NCBI RefSeq assembly: GCF_000013345.1 | Contig: NC_007777.1 | Span: forward strand, 62,001 to 126,000 | Source of the DNA: Frankia casuarinae | GTDB lineage: Bacteria > Actinomycetota > Actinomycetes > Frankiales > Frankiaceae | Direction: 5' to 3' | Length of the DNA: 64,000 nucleotides | Shown: one piece after another, positions 8,854 to 16,789 of the stretch | Layout of the letters: each line of letters starts with the position of its first letter | How positions within the stretch are numbered: the first letter of the stretch is position 1 | Notes under the pieces: generated by a model | Database searches by the model: none | What the model was told of the DNA's origin: nothing | Seen by the model: the letters and a program-made list of their open reading frames with translations, nothing else | Position numbers and translations under genes: made by a program

Positions 8854-10428
8854 TCAGGACCAGGCGAGTGCCACCGTGGGATCGGTGATGACGGCACCCA
8901 CGTCGGCGAGGACCGCGGAGCCCAGCGCGCCGTCGACGATGCGATGGTCGAACGAGAGTGCCAGCTGTACCACCGTACGCACGGTGAGCTGGCCCTCGTG
9001 CACCCAGGGCATCGGTCGGATCGAGCCGAGGGCGAGGATCGCCGCTTCGCCCGGGTTCAGGATCGGGGTGCCGATGTCGACGCCGAGGACGCCGACGTTG
9101 GTGATGGTGATCGTGCCGCCGCGCAGATCCGCGGGGCTGAGCCGGTCCGCCCTCGCCGCGGTGGTGAGGCCGGCCAGGGCGTGAGCCAGCCCGACGACGT
9201 CGAGCCGGCCGGCATCCGGGATGGTGGGCACGACGAGCCCACGCGGGCCCGCCACGGCGATGCCGAGGTTCACCCGGTCGTACACATGTATCTCCGGCCG
9301 GCCACCGTTCTCCGGCCGGCCACCGTTCTCCGGCCGGCCACCGCCCGCGTCCTCGACCCAGGATGAGTTGATCATCGGATGTCGGCGAACGGCGATGAGC
9401 AGGGCTCTGGCGACGAACAGCAATGGGGTGATCTTGATCCCGGTGAACTCCGGCAGCGCCGCGATCCGGTCCCGGGCGGCCATCGTCGCCGTCGCGTCGA
9501 CGGTGAGGAACTCGGTGACATGCGGGGCAGCCGAGACGCTGGCGACCATCGCCTGCGCCATCGACCGCCGGATGCCGGTGACAGGCACGTGCCAGGTACG
9601 CGTCTCGGCGGAGAAGGTGGCCCCGGCGGGGATGACGCCGATCGGCGGGGCATCGCGCGTGGGCGGCGCCGCGAGGGGCGCGGTACGGGCGGCGGCACGC
9701 ACCGCGGCCTCGACGTCGGCCCGGCTGATCGTGCCGTCCGGGCCGGTGCCGGCGAGGGATGCGAGGTCGACACCGAGGTCACGGGCGAGCTTGCGGACCG
9801 GCGGTTTGGCGAGCACCGGACCGGCTGTGTGGACCGGACCGGCTGTGTGGACCGGACCGGCTGTGTGGACCGGACCGGCTGTGTGGACCGGACCGGCTGT
9901 GTGGACCGGACCGGCTGTGTGGACCGGACCGGCTGTGTGGACCGGACCGGCTGTGTGGACCGGACCGGCTGTGTGGACCGGACCGGCTGTGTGGACCGGA
10001 CCGGCTGGCGTAGGTGGTCGTCGAGGGCGGCGCCGGCGGCTCTCGGCCGTCCTCGGTCCATAGCCCACGAGGACGGGGGTGCGCTCGATGCTGCCAGCGT
10101 CCCGGGATGTCGGCAGGCTGTTCGCACCCGTCCCGTTCCCACCCGTCCCGTCGGCGTTGGTGTCGGTGTCGACGTAGGTGTCGGTGTCGGCGGTCTGGAT
10201 GGTCAGCAGGGGTGCGCCGACCGCGAGGGTCGTTCCCTCGGCGCCGTGGGTCTCGACCAGGATCCCGGCGAACGGGCTGGGGACCTCGACGACCGCCTTC
10301 GCGGTCTCGACCTCGACGAGGGGCTGGTTCACCGTGACGGTGTCCCCGACCTGGGCAAGCCACCGGACGATGTCCGCCTCGGTCAGACCTTCGCCGAGGT
10401 CAGGGAGCCGGAACTGTCGCTGCGTCAC
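8854..10428 (-). CDS. bkdC: Dihydrolipoamide acyltransferase (E2) of branched-chain 2-oxoacid dehydrogenase
   Basis: E2 core of a 2-oxoacid dehydrogenase complex: it carries acyl groups on lipoate and transfers them to CoA. Domains in order: lipoyl domain (residues 1-80, lipoyl Lys44 in [10 protein letters not shown]), a linker, peripheral subunit-binding domain ([20 protein letters not shown]), and acyltransferase domain with the catalytic SFDHRIVDG near the C-terminus. The linker is stretched by ten copies of GPVHTA, and the catalytic domain carries three GGRPEN units (9291-9344). Third gene of an operon after E1 alpha and beta; starts with GTG. The pair of separate E1 subunits points to branched-chain rather than AceE-type pyruvate dehydrogenase, but a pyruvate role is not excluded. 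Confidence 0.93.
   Translation of the reverse strand: MTQRQFRLPDLGEGLTEADIVRWLAQVGDTVTVNQPLVEVETAKAVVEVPSPFAGILVETHGAEGTTLAVGAPLLTIQTADTDTYVDTDTNADGTGGNGTGANSLPTSRDAGSIERTPVLVGYGPRTAESRRRRPRRPPTPAGPVHTAGPVHTAGPVHTAGPVHTAGPVHTAGPVHTAGPVHTAGPVHTAGPVHTAGPVHTAGPVLAKPPVRKLARDLGVDLASLAGTGPDGTISRADVEAAVRAAARTAPLAAPPTRDAPPIGVIPAGATFSAETRTWHVPVTGIRRSMAQAMVASVSAAPHVTEFLTVDATATMAARDRIAALPEFTGIKITPLLFVARALLIAVRRHPMINSSWVEDAGGGRPENGGRPENGGRPEIHVYDRVNLGIAVAGPRGLVVPTIPDAGRLDVVGLAHALAGLTTAARADRLSPADLRGGTITITNVGVLGVDIGTPILNPGEAAILALGSIRPMPWVHEGQLTVRTVVQLALSFDHRIVDGALGSAVLADVGAVITDPTVALAWS
9815..10008. repeat. 18-bp tandem repeat, 10 copies plus partial, in the E2 linker
   Basis: Ten perfect copies of ACCGGACCGGCTGTGTGG followed by a partial copy. 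On the minus strand they encode GPVHTA hexapeptides. The array sits exactly in the flexible linker between the lipoyl and subunit-binding domains, where length can change without breaking a fold. Confidence 0.95.
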
Positions 10429-10480
10429 GGTAACCCCAGTCAGATAGCCGGTTGGTCGGTCCTCATGCTTCTCAGTACGC

Positions 10481-11542
10481 TCAGTACGCGAAAGAACGGT
10501 CCACGGCGTCGAGGATGCGGTCGACGTCGGGGAGGTAGTGATCTTCGAGGCGGGCCGGGGGATACGGGGTGTCGAAGCCGGTGACCCGCAGGACCGGCGC
10601 CTCCAGGGAGTAGAACGCCCGCTCCGTCACCCGCGCGGCGACCTCGGCCGACACCGAGACGTTGGACGGTGCCTCATGGACCACGACCAGCCGGCCGGTC
10701 CGGCGTACCGAGTCGAGCACGGGTTCCAGGTCCAGGGGTGAGAGCGTCCGCAGGTCGATGACCTCCAGCGACCGGCTGTCGTCCGCCGCGCTGATCTCGG
10801 CGGCGTCGAGGCAGGTCCGTACGGTGGGGCCATAGCCGACGAGGGTCGCGTCCGTGCCGGTGCGCACGACCCGGCTGGCGTGCAGCTGGGTGAGCTCGCC
10901 CGCGGGCAGTTCGGCGAGGGGGCGCGGGTCGACCACGCCCTTCTCCCAGTACCGCCGTTTCGGTTCGAGGAAGATCACCGGATCGTCGGACCGGATGGCC
11001 TGCTGGATCATGTGATGGGCGTCGACCGGGTTCGAGCAGGCGACAACCTTCAGGCCGGCGGTGTGACAGAAGTACGCTTCCGGCGACTCACTGTGATGCT
11101 CGACGGCGCCGATCCCGCCGCCGAAGGGGATGCGGATCGTCACCGGCAGCCGGATCCGGCCGGCCGACCGGTAGTGCAGCTTCGCGAGCTGGCTGACGAT
11201 CTGGTCGAACGCGGGATAGACGAACCCGTCGAACTGGATCTCACAGACCGGCCGGTAACCGCGCATGGCCAGCCCGATCGCCGTGCCGACGATCGCCGAC
11301 TCGGCCAGCGGGGTGTCGATGACCCGGGCCTCGCCGAACTCCTGTTGCAGCCCGTCGGTCACCCGGAAGACCCCGCCGAGCTTGCCGACGTCCTCCCCCA
11401 TGATCAAAACCTTGGGATCGGCTGCCATCGCCGAACGCAGCCCGAGGTTCAACGCCTTGGCCATGGTGACCGGGGCGCGGGCAACCCGCTCACCGACCTC
11501 GTCGGAGCGCTGCTCCCCGGCGACGACGGCCCCGCTGGTCAC
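10481..11542 (-). CDS. bkdB: 2-oxoacid dehydrogenase E1 component, beta subunit
   Basis: A 353-residue E1 beta subunit that pairs with the alpha subunit to decarboxylate branched-chain 2-oxoacids with thiamine diphosphate. The MAKALNLGLRSAMAADPKVLIMGEDVG start, the LAESAIVGTAIGLAMRGYRPVCEIQF segment and RIPFGGGIGAVEHHSESPEAYFCH are diagnostic. The GTG start overlaps the alpha-subunit TGA (GTGA), so the two are translationally coupled. The last codons and stop are duplicated by a 9-bp tandem repeat (10472-10489), giving two in-frame TGA codons. E2 follows 53 bp downstream. Confidence 0.95.
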   Translation of the reverse strand: MTSGAVVAGEQRSDEVGERVARAPVTMAKALNLGLRSAMAADPKVLIMGEDVGKLGGVFRVTDGLQQEFGEARVIDTPLAESAIVGTAIGLAMRGYRPVCEIQFDGFVYPAFDQIVSQLAKLHYRSAGRIRLPVTIRIPFGGGIGAVEHHSESPEAYFCHTAGLKVVACSNPVDAHHMIQQAIRSDDPVIFLEPKRRYWEKGVVDPRPLAELPAGELTQLHASRVVRTGTDATLVGYGPTVRTCLDAAEISAADDSRSLEVIDLRTLSPLDLEPVLDSVRRTGRLVVVHEAPSNVSVSAEVAARVTERAFYSLEAPVLRVTGFDTPYPPARLEDHYLPDVDRILDAVDRSFAY

Positions 11543-12738
11543 CGGTTCCCCTCGGGTACGCCCATCTCGTCCTCCACGCCGGGCCCCTCCACGTCGAACA
11601 TGGCCGCCAACGCCGATCGCTGGGCCGTCACGAGTTCATTCTCAGCCACCTGCACATGGTCGAACAGGCTGGCCGGGATCGGATCCGGCAGCGCGACGCA
11701 CTGCGCGCGCAGCTCGTGCGCGAAGGAGTCCGCCTCGATGGCCAGCTGCCGCAGACTCTCCTCGGTGAGCAGGCCCCGCGCCGTCAGGTAGGCGCGCATC
11801 CGGTCCAACGGATCACGCCGACGCCACATGTCCAGTTCACCCTTCGGACGGTAGCGGCTGGGATCGTCTGCCGTGGTGTGTGGATTCATCCGGTAGGTCA
11901 CGGCCTCCACCAGCACCGGACCACGCCCGGCACGCGCGGTCGCCAGGGCCCACCGGGTCACCGCGAGACACGCCAGCACGTCGTTGCCGTCCACCCGCAC
12001 GCCCGGGAAACCGAAGCCCGCGGCCCGGTGGACGATCTCGATCCGGCTCTGGCGCCGGGCAGGTGCCGAGATGGCCCACTGGTTGTTCTGGCAGAAGAAC
12101 ACCAGCGGGGCGGCGAACACGCTCGCCCATCCGAACGCCTCGCTGACATCGCCCTCGCTTGACGCCCCGTCACCGAAGTACGCAATGGCCGCGTCGTTGG
12201 TGCCGTCCCGGGCGATTCCCATCGCGTAGCCGGTGGCATGCAGTGCCTGCGAGCCCACGACGATCGAGTAGAGGGCGCACCCGTGGGTGCCCGGATCCCA
12301 GCCACCGAGCGTCGTGCCGCGATAGATCGCCAGGATTTCCCTCGGCCTGACTCCCCGGCACCAGGCCACCCCGTGTTCCCGGTACGACGGGAACACCATG
12401 TCGCCGGGCCTCAGCGCCCGGCCGGATCCGACTTGGGCCGCCTCCTGGCCCCGCAGGCTCGCCCACAGCCCCAGCTCGCCCTGGCGCTGCAGGCTGGTCG
12501 CCTCCTCATCGAACCGGCGGATGAACACCATGTCCCGATACAGCCCGTACAGGTCGTCGTCGGTCAGGTCGGCGATCTGGGCGGCCAGATCGACGGCTGT
12601 CCGGGGCGGGTCCGCTCCCGCGGCGTCCACCCCGCCGGCGCGGGCTCTGGAGGGATCGGGTCCCGGCGCGTCGGGTCCGGCTGCCGTCGTCGTGGACGCG
12701 GTGGTGATCCGGTGGCCGGTCGGGGTGAGCAGCTGCAT
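11539..12738 (-). CDS. bkdA: 2-oxoacid dehydrogenase E1 component, alpha subunit
   Basis: E1 alpha subunit (about 399 residues) binding thiamine diphosphate. The ThDP motif is intact: GDGASSEGDVSEAFGWASVF running to NNQWA. YRMNPHTTADDPSRYR is the phosphorylation-loop region of the family. The frame stays open for over 400 codons upstream, but that part is antisense to the LLM gene and compositionally wrong, so the start is taken at ATG 12738, or GTG 12750 four codons earlier. First gene of the E1 alpha-E1 beta-E2 operon. The N-terminal 60 residues are Ala/Thr/Pro-rich and not conserved in the family. Confidence 0.93.
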   Translation of the reverse strand: MQLLTPTGHRITTASTTTAAGPDAPGPDPSRARAGGVDAAGADPPRTAVDLAAQIADLTDDDLYGLYRDMVFIRRFDEEATSLQRQGELGLWASLRGQEAAQVGSGRALRPGDMVFPSYREHGVAWCRGVRPREILAIYRGTTLGGWDPGTHGCALYSIVVGSQALHATGYAMGIARDGTNDAAIAYFGDGASSEGDVSEAFGWASVFAAPLVFFCQNNQWAISAPARRQSRIEIVHRAAGFGFPGVRVDGNDVLACLAVTRWALATARAGRGPVLVEAVTYRMNPHTTADDPSRYRPKGELDMWRRRDPLDRMRAYLTARGLLTEESLRQLAIEADSFAHELRAQCVALPDPIPASLFDHVQVAENELVTAQRSALAAMFDVEGPGVEDEMGVPEGNR

Positions 12739-12846
12739 GAGCTCCGTCACACTTGCCAACGATAGACCTTGGACGGACAGTGGCAACCGGATCCGGCGGT
12801 CCCGCCGTGACGAGTGACCATCGTTCCTGCTCGGTACGGTTGCGCG

Positions 12847-13776
12847 GTGACGAGTGCGCAGCACATGAGCCGCCCGCCGGCCCGGCGTGAGATCGGCAAG
12901 GTGGGGATCTGGAGTGGCCAGTTCGACTTCTCCCCGGCCGCGGTCGTCCGGGAGGCGGTCGCGGAACTCGACGATCTCGGTTATCCGACGTTGTGGACCG
13001 GTGAGGTCAAGGGGCGCGAGGTGCTGGTCACCGCCGCTCTGGCGCTCGCGGCCACCTCCCGGATGACGATCGCGACCGGGATCGCGCAGATCCTCGCCCG
13101 TAACCCGCTCACCATGACCGCCGGTCAGCTGGCCCTCGCCGAGGCGTACCCGGACCGGTTCCTGCTCGGGCTCGGGGTGTCCCACGCCGAGCTGATGCAC
13201 ATCCGGGGCGCCTCCTACACGCGCCCACTCGCCCAGATGGCGGCGTACCTCGACGAGATGGACCGGATGGCGGTCGAGCAGTACCGGGCCGTGCCACCGC
13301 CCGGTGTCCCGCCACGGGTGCTCGCCGCGCTCGGTCCGAAGATGCTCGGCCTCGCCCGGGACCGGGCCGACGGCGCCCACACCTATTTCGTGCCACCCGA
13401 GCACACCGCTGCCGCCCGGGACATCCTTGGGCCCGGCAAGCTGCTCGTCCCCGAGCAGGCGTTCGTCTTGCACACCGATCCGGAACAGGCCCGTGAGCTC
13501 GCCCGCCGGCACACCGGGTCCTATCTTCGGCTGCCGAACTACACGACGAACCTGCGGCGCTTCGGGTTCGACGACGACGATCTCGCCGGCTCGGGCTCGG
13601 ACCGCCTGGTCGACACGATCGTCCCCTGGGGGGACGCGGACGTCCTGCTCGGGCGGATCAAGGAGCATCTCGACGCCGGGGCCGATCAGGTGGCCGTGCA
13701 GGTGCTTGACTTCGACCGCCGTGGGCTGCCGCGTCGGCAGTGGCGCGAACTGGCACCGGTGCTGTCGGCACTCTGA
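12847..13776 (+). CDS. LLM class (F420-dependent type) oxidoreductase
   Basis: A TIM-barrel luciferase-like enzyme of about 309 residues. VGIWSGQFDF, LDDLGYPTLWTGEVKGREVLVTAALALAATSRMTIATGI and AYPDRFLLGLGVSH are typical of F420-dependent actinobacterial members annotated TIGR03620 (probable F420-dependent oxidoreductase). It should transfer hydride between F420 and an unknown substrate. Candidate starts are GTG 12814, GTG 12847 and ATG 12865, none with a strong ribosome site; 12847 is a compromise. Divergent from the bkd operon with only about 110 bp between them, so promoters probably overlap. Confidence 0.85.
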   Translation: MTSAQHMSRPPARREIGKVGIWSGQFDFSPAAVVREAVAELDDLGYPTLWTGEVKGREVLVTAALALAATSRMTIATGIAQILARNPLTMTAGQLALAEAYPDRFLLGLGVSHAELMHIRGASYTRPLAQMAAYLDEMDRMAVEQYRAVPPPGVPPRVLAALGPKMLGLARDRADGAHTYFVPPEHTAAARDILGPGKLLVPEQAFVLHTDPEQARELARRHTGSYLRLPNYTTNLRRFGFDDDDLAGSGSDRLVDTIVPWGDADVLLGRIKEHLDAGADQVAVQVLDFDRRGLPRRQWRELAPVLSAL

Positions 13777-13884
13777 CCTCGGACGGACCACGGCGGTCGA
13801 GTTCGGGATCATGGGAACGGTCGGGACGCGGCCGGTTTGCGAGTGGCTCGTCGTGGCGCGGTCGTCACGGAGGGGGAGCCTGGG

Positions 13885-15102
13885 GTGGAGCGGGGTGCAG
13901 TCAGCCGGCGTGTTCGGCGTGTTCGGCGTGTTCGGTGCAGACGCGGGCGCACGGCCGTCGCCGGTGGCGTCGCCGTCATCGTCGGATTCATGTTCGTGGC
14001 CTGCGCCGTGCCCTACGGCGAGGACCATCCGAGGCCGACGCCGACGACTCATGCCGATGGTGCCCCCGTCACCACCGGTCCCTCCGCCTCAGCCGCGGCC
14101 ACCGGGGGAGCCGGGGGAGCCGGGGGAGCCGCCCCCGTCGGTGACGGCCCGCGGCGGCCGACGGGGCAGCCGGTCACCATCGCCTTCGGCGGCGACATCC
14201 ACTTCGCGGGTGCTCCCGGTCAGCGGCTCGCCGCCGATCCGCGGACGGCGATCGGACCCATGTCGGCGGCCCTGAGCGCGGCCGATCTTGCGATCGCGAA
14301 CCTGGAGACGGCGGTGACGGACCGTGGCACCGCGGCCCAGAAGGCGTATGTGTTCCGGGCTTCGCCCACCGCGTTCACCGCGGTACGGGCGGCCGGCATC
14401 GACGTTGTCACGATGGCCAACAACCACGGCATGGACTACGGCATCGAAGGCCTGCAGGATTCGCTGCGTTACGCTCGGGAGGCGCACTTCCCGCTCGTCG
14501 GCATCGGCGTGGACGACACCGCCGCGTACGCCCCGTACACGACGACGGTCAAGGGGCAGCGTATCGCCGTCCTCGGGGCCACCCAGGTGCTCGACGACGA
14601 GTTGATCGCGGCCTGGACGGCGGGTCCGCACAAGCCCGGCCTGGCATCGGCCAAGGAGGTCGATCGGCTGGTGCGAGCCGTGCGGGCCGTGCGGGCCGCG
14701 GCGGACACGGTCATCGTCTTCCTGCACTGGGGGACCGAGCAGCAGCAGTGCCCCAACGAGGCACAGCGCGCCCTGCTCCCCCGGCTGGCGGCCGCGGGCG
14801 CGGACGTCGTCATCGGGAGCCACGCCCACGTTCTGTTGGGCGCTGGATGGAACTCCGATGGAGTGTACGTCGGCTACGGGTTGGGGAACTTCGTGTTCTA
14901 TTCCTCCGGCGCCGGCCGGAACACCGAGTCCGGGGTGCTGGAACTGACCGTCGCCGGCCGGGCGGTCACGGCCGCCGCCTGGCTACCCGCCCGGATCGTG
15001 GGGGGCATCCCCCAGCCGGTGACCGGTGCCGCGGGAGCCCGGGCCCTGGCGAGTTGGAACGCTCTGCGCGCCTGCACCGGCCTCTCGGCGACGGCACCCT
15101 GA
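13885..15102 (+). CDS. CapA-like metallophosphoesterase family protein, membrane-anchored
   Basis: CapA/PgsA-type protein (PGA_cap domain), related to poly-gamma-glutamate capsule synthesis enzymes and to a calcineurin-like phosphoesterase fold. GTG 13885 is preceded by GGAGGGGGAG, 6 nt away. A basic N-terminus and one hydrophobic segment (VAGGVAVIVGFMFVACAV) export or anchor it. The catalytic domain shows FGGDIHF, NLETAVTDRG, ANNHGMDYG, FLHWGTE and IGSHAHVLLG. Nine-bp tandem repeats expand the RVR run (13910-13936) and a Gly/Ala linker (14102-14131). No other capsule genes are adjacent, so the true substrate is open. Confidence 0.85.
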   Translation: MERGAVSRRVRRVRRVRCRRGRTAVAGGVAVIVGFMFVACAVPYGEDHPRPTPTTHADGAPVTTGPSASAAATGGAGGAGGAAPVGDGPRRPTGQPVTIAFGGDIHFAGAPGQRLAADPRTAIGPMSAALSAADLAIANLETAVTDRGTAAQKAYVFRASPTAFTAVRAAGIDVVTMANNHGMDYGIEGLQDSLRYAREAHFPLVGIGVDDTAAYAPYTTTVKGQRIAVLGATQVLDDELIAAWTAGPHKPGLASAKEVDRLVRAVRAVRAAADTVIVFLHWGTEQQQCPNEAQRALLPRLAAAGADVVIGSHAHVLLGAGWNSDGVYVGYGLGNFVFYSSGAGRNTESGVLELTVAGRAVTAAAWLPARIVGGIPQPVTGAAGARALASWNALRACTGLSATAP

Positions 15103-15111
15103 CCGACGGCT

Positions 15112-15187
15112 GCGCGCACTGTGCTCCGCCGCGCGCACTGTGCTCCGCCGCGCGCACTGTGCTCCGCCGCGCGCACTGTGCTCCGCC
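15112..15187. repeat. 19-bp tandem repeat, 4 copies, between capA-like and zur genes
   Basis: Four identical copies of GCGCGCACTGTGCTCCGCC fill most of the 96-bp gap between the convergent stops at 15102 and 15199. The unit is not a multiple of three, as expected outside coding sequence. GCGCGC and GTGC motifs could pair between copies, so the array may also act as a structured 3' end. Confidence 0.95.
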
Positions 15188-15198
15188 GGGAACCTCGC

Positions 15199-15708
15199 TC
15201 AGGTGGCTGGTCGGGCCGCGCAGATGGTGCAGGTGCCGTAGATCTCCACGGTGTGCACGACGTCGACGAATCCCTCGGCGTTGGCGACCTTGGCGGTCCA
15301 CGCCTCGATCTCCGGTCCGGCGATCTCCACCGTCCGGCCGCAGGAGCGGCAGACAAGGTGATGGTGATGGTCGTCGGAGGCACAGCGCCGGTAGACCGTC
15401 TCACCGTCGTCCCGGCGGATCATGTCGACCTCGCCGCGGTCGGCCAGCACCTGCAGATGGCGGTACACTGTCGTGAGCCCGACCGCGGCGCCCTGCGCCC
15501 GTAGCCGGGCGTGCAGATCCTGGGCGCTGGTAAAGGCGTCGGTCTCGGCAAGCGCGGCGGAGACGGCGTCGCCCTGCCGGGTGGCACGCACGGCCGTCCC
15601 CCGGCTCGGCGCCGGACGGCGCTCCACCGTCTCATCCCGATGGTTGCAGGGGTCGCGGGCCGGCCGGCCCGCGCCGGCCGACCTGGTGTCGTTCCCCGCG
15701 GTGCTCAC
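15199..15708 (-). CDS. zur: Fur-family regulator, Zur (zinc uptake) type
   Basis: A 169-residue Fur-family repressor. Winged helix: FTSAQDLHARLRAQGAAVGLTTVYRHLQVLADRGEVDMI. The metal-binding dimer domain has DDHHHHLVCRSC and GTCTIC, giving the two CxxC structural zinc sites. The HHHH plus CxxC arrangement matches Zur-type actinobacterial proteins better than iron Fur. Start chosen at GTG 15708 because GAAGGGAG lies 4-5 nt upstream; a longer frame exists but is low complexity. A candidate Zur box about 245 bp upstream suggests autoregulation or a long leader. Confidence 0.85.
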   Translation of the reverse strand: MSTAGNDTRSAGAGRPARDPCNHRDETVERRPAPSRGTAVRATRQGDAVSAALAETDAFTSAQDLHARLRAQGAAVGLTTVYRHLQVLADRGEVDMIRRDDGETVYRRCASDDHHHHLVCRSCGRTVEIAGPEIEAWTAKVANAEGFVDVVHTVEIYGTCTICAARPAT

Positions 15709-15952
15709 GTTGCTCCCTTCGCCGCCGTTCAGGCTGTCTGGTCGGTTCAGTCTGTTGCCGGAGGCGCCCTTACCGTCCGTGCCTCTCATCCCGACTGTGC
15801 CGTCCGTCCCGCCCGGGGTGCGCGCCAGCCGTGGGGTCGGCTCGGACCCATGAGCTTCTTGGGGTGTACGGGCCACGTTCTCACTTTCTCATCTCCTCGT
15901 CGCGCTGGGCGTGCCTGTCGATGGGAATGGGCACGCGTCCGTTTGTCATTAT

Positions 15953-15967
15953 TGAAAATGGTTTTCA
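15953..15967. promoter_or_regulatory. Candidate Zur box
   Basis: TGAAAATGGTTTTCA is a 15-bp palindrome (TGAAAA-N3-TTTTCA) and very close to known actinobacterial Zur sites (TGAAAATCATTTTCA type). It is an AT-rich island in GC-rich DNA. It sits in the 460-bp gap between zur (minus) and the hypothetical gene at 16169 (plus), so it could control either; no other gene is visible in the gap. Confidence 0.6.
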
Positions 15968-16168
15968 TCTCGGAGGCGCTGGGTGTGGCACGACTCCGCC
16001 GGTGGCGAGCAGTACCGGCGTTTCGTCTCGATCGGAGCGCAGGTGCTCAACCAGAAACCCGAACTCGCCAACTGCTGACGGCCGCACGCTGACGGTCGCA
16101 CCCACCGATGATCTGCAACACTCCGAGGCATAACCTTCGCCCAGAGTAGATCCAGGACGGAGGGATGC

Positions 16169-16789
16169 ATGGCGGGGCGTAGCGGCCGACCTGGGTGGTT
16201 GCGGGAACCGGATCCGCTCCAGAACCCCCTCGGTAGTCGGCTCGCCATCCTCGGCGCGATCGTGTTGGTGATCGGCGGGGGAGCGGCGACCCTGGCGGGC
16301 GGTGCGGATCCGGCGTCCGGGCTGCCCACGTCCACCGCTGGCGATTCTGTGTCCACCGCTGGCGATTCTGTGTCCACCGCGAACGACTCTGCCGAGCTGG
16401 CCTCCTGGTACCACGGCAGCGAGGGTCTGCGGGCCCGGGTCGCCACGGACGTCGCGGCGGCCCGGGCGTATCTGGCCGCCCAGGACGGCGCTTCCCTGCA
16501 GCCCGTCTGTGTCTCCCTCGGCACCGACACGCAGGCGGCGCTGACCGCGCCGGTGCCGCCGACCGTGGCCGCGCAGGCGCGGTTCGATGCCGGCGGCAGG
16601 GACTACGCCGCCGCTGCGGCGTCCTGCAAGCAGCTCTTCGATGGCACCCGGATCCAGGTCGGCGTGCTGCAGCAGCGCATCGCGGCGTCGTTGGCGGACG
16701 GTGACCGGGAATGGGGGGCACTGGCCGCTCTCATCGGACAGCCGATGGCGACCGCGAGTCCCCCCGCGGCGTCGGGGCGCAGCGGGTGA
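16169..16789 (+). CDS. Membrane-anchored hypothetical protein
   Basis: A 206-residue protein with a short cytoplasmic N-terminus, one membrane helix (RLAILGAIVLVIGGGAATLA, about residues 24-43) and an extracytoplasmic Ala-rich helical domain with two Cys residues that may pair. A 21-bp tandem duplication (16331-16372) doubles a STAGDSV segment just after the membrane. ATG follows AGGACGGAGGG. No family recognised. Its last 59 bp overlap the 3' end of the convergent glycosyltransferase gene. Confidence 0.65.
   Translation: MAGRSGRPGWLREPDPLQNPLGSRLAILGAIVLVIGGGAATLAGGADPASGLPTSTAGDSVSTAGDSVSTANDSAELASWYHGSEGLRARVATDVAAARAYLAAQDGASLQPVCVSLGTDTQAALTAPVPPTVAAQARFDAGGRDYAAAAASCKQLFDGTRIQVGVLQQRIAASLADGDREWGALAALIGQPMATASPPAASGRSG

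Noticed and set aside
9815-10008. CRISPR-like array
   Set aside because: Units are contiguous with no spacers, lie in frame inside E2, and no cas genes are present. The same applies to the other tandem arrays.
12739-14052. An 837-residue version of the E1 alpha subunit
   Set aside because: The extra N-terminal 430 residues are antisense to a well-supported LLM oxidoreductase gene and have no family similarity.
15786-15968. Minus-strand ORF starting MKTIFNN at the Zur box
   Set aside because: Its start is formed by the operator itself, there is no ribosome site, and the product is Arg/Pro-rich and unrecognisable.
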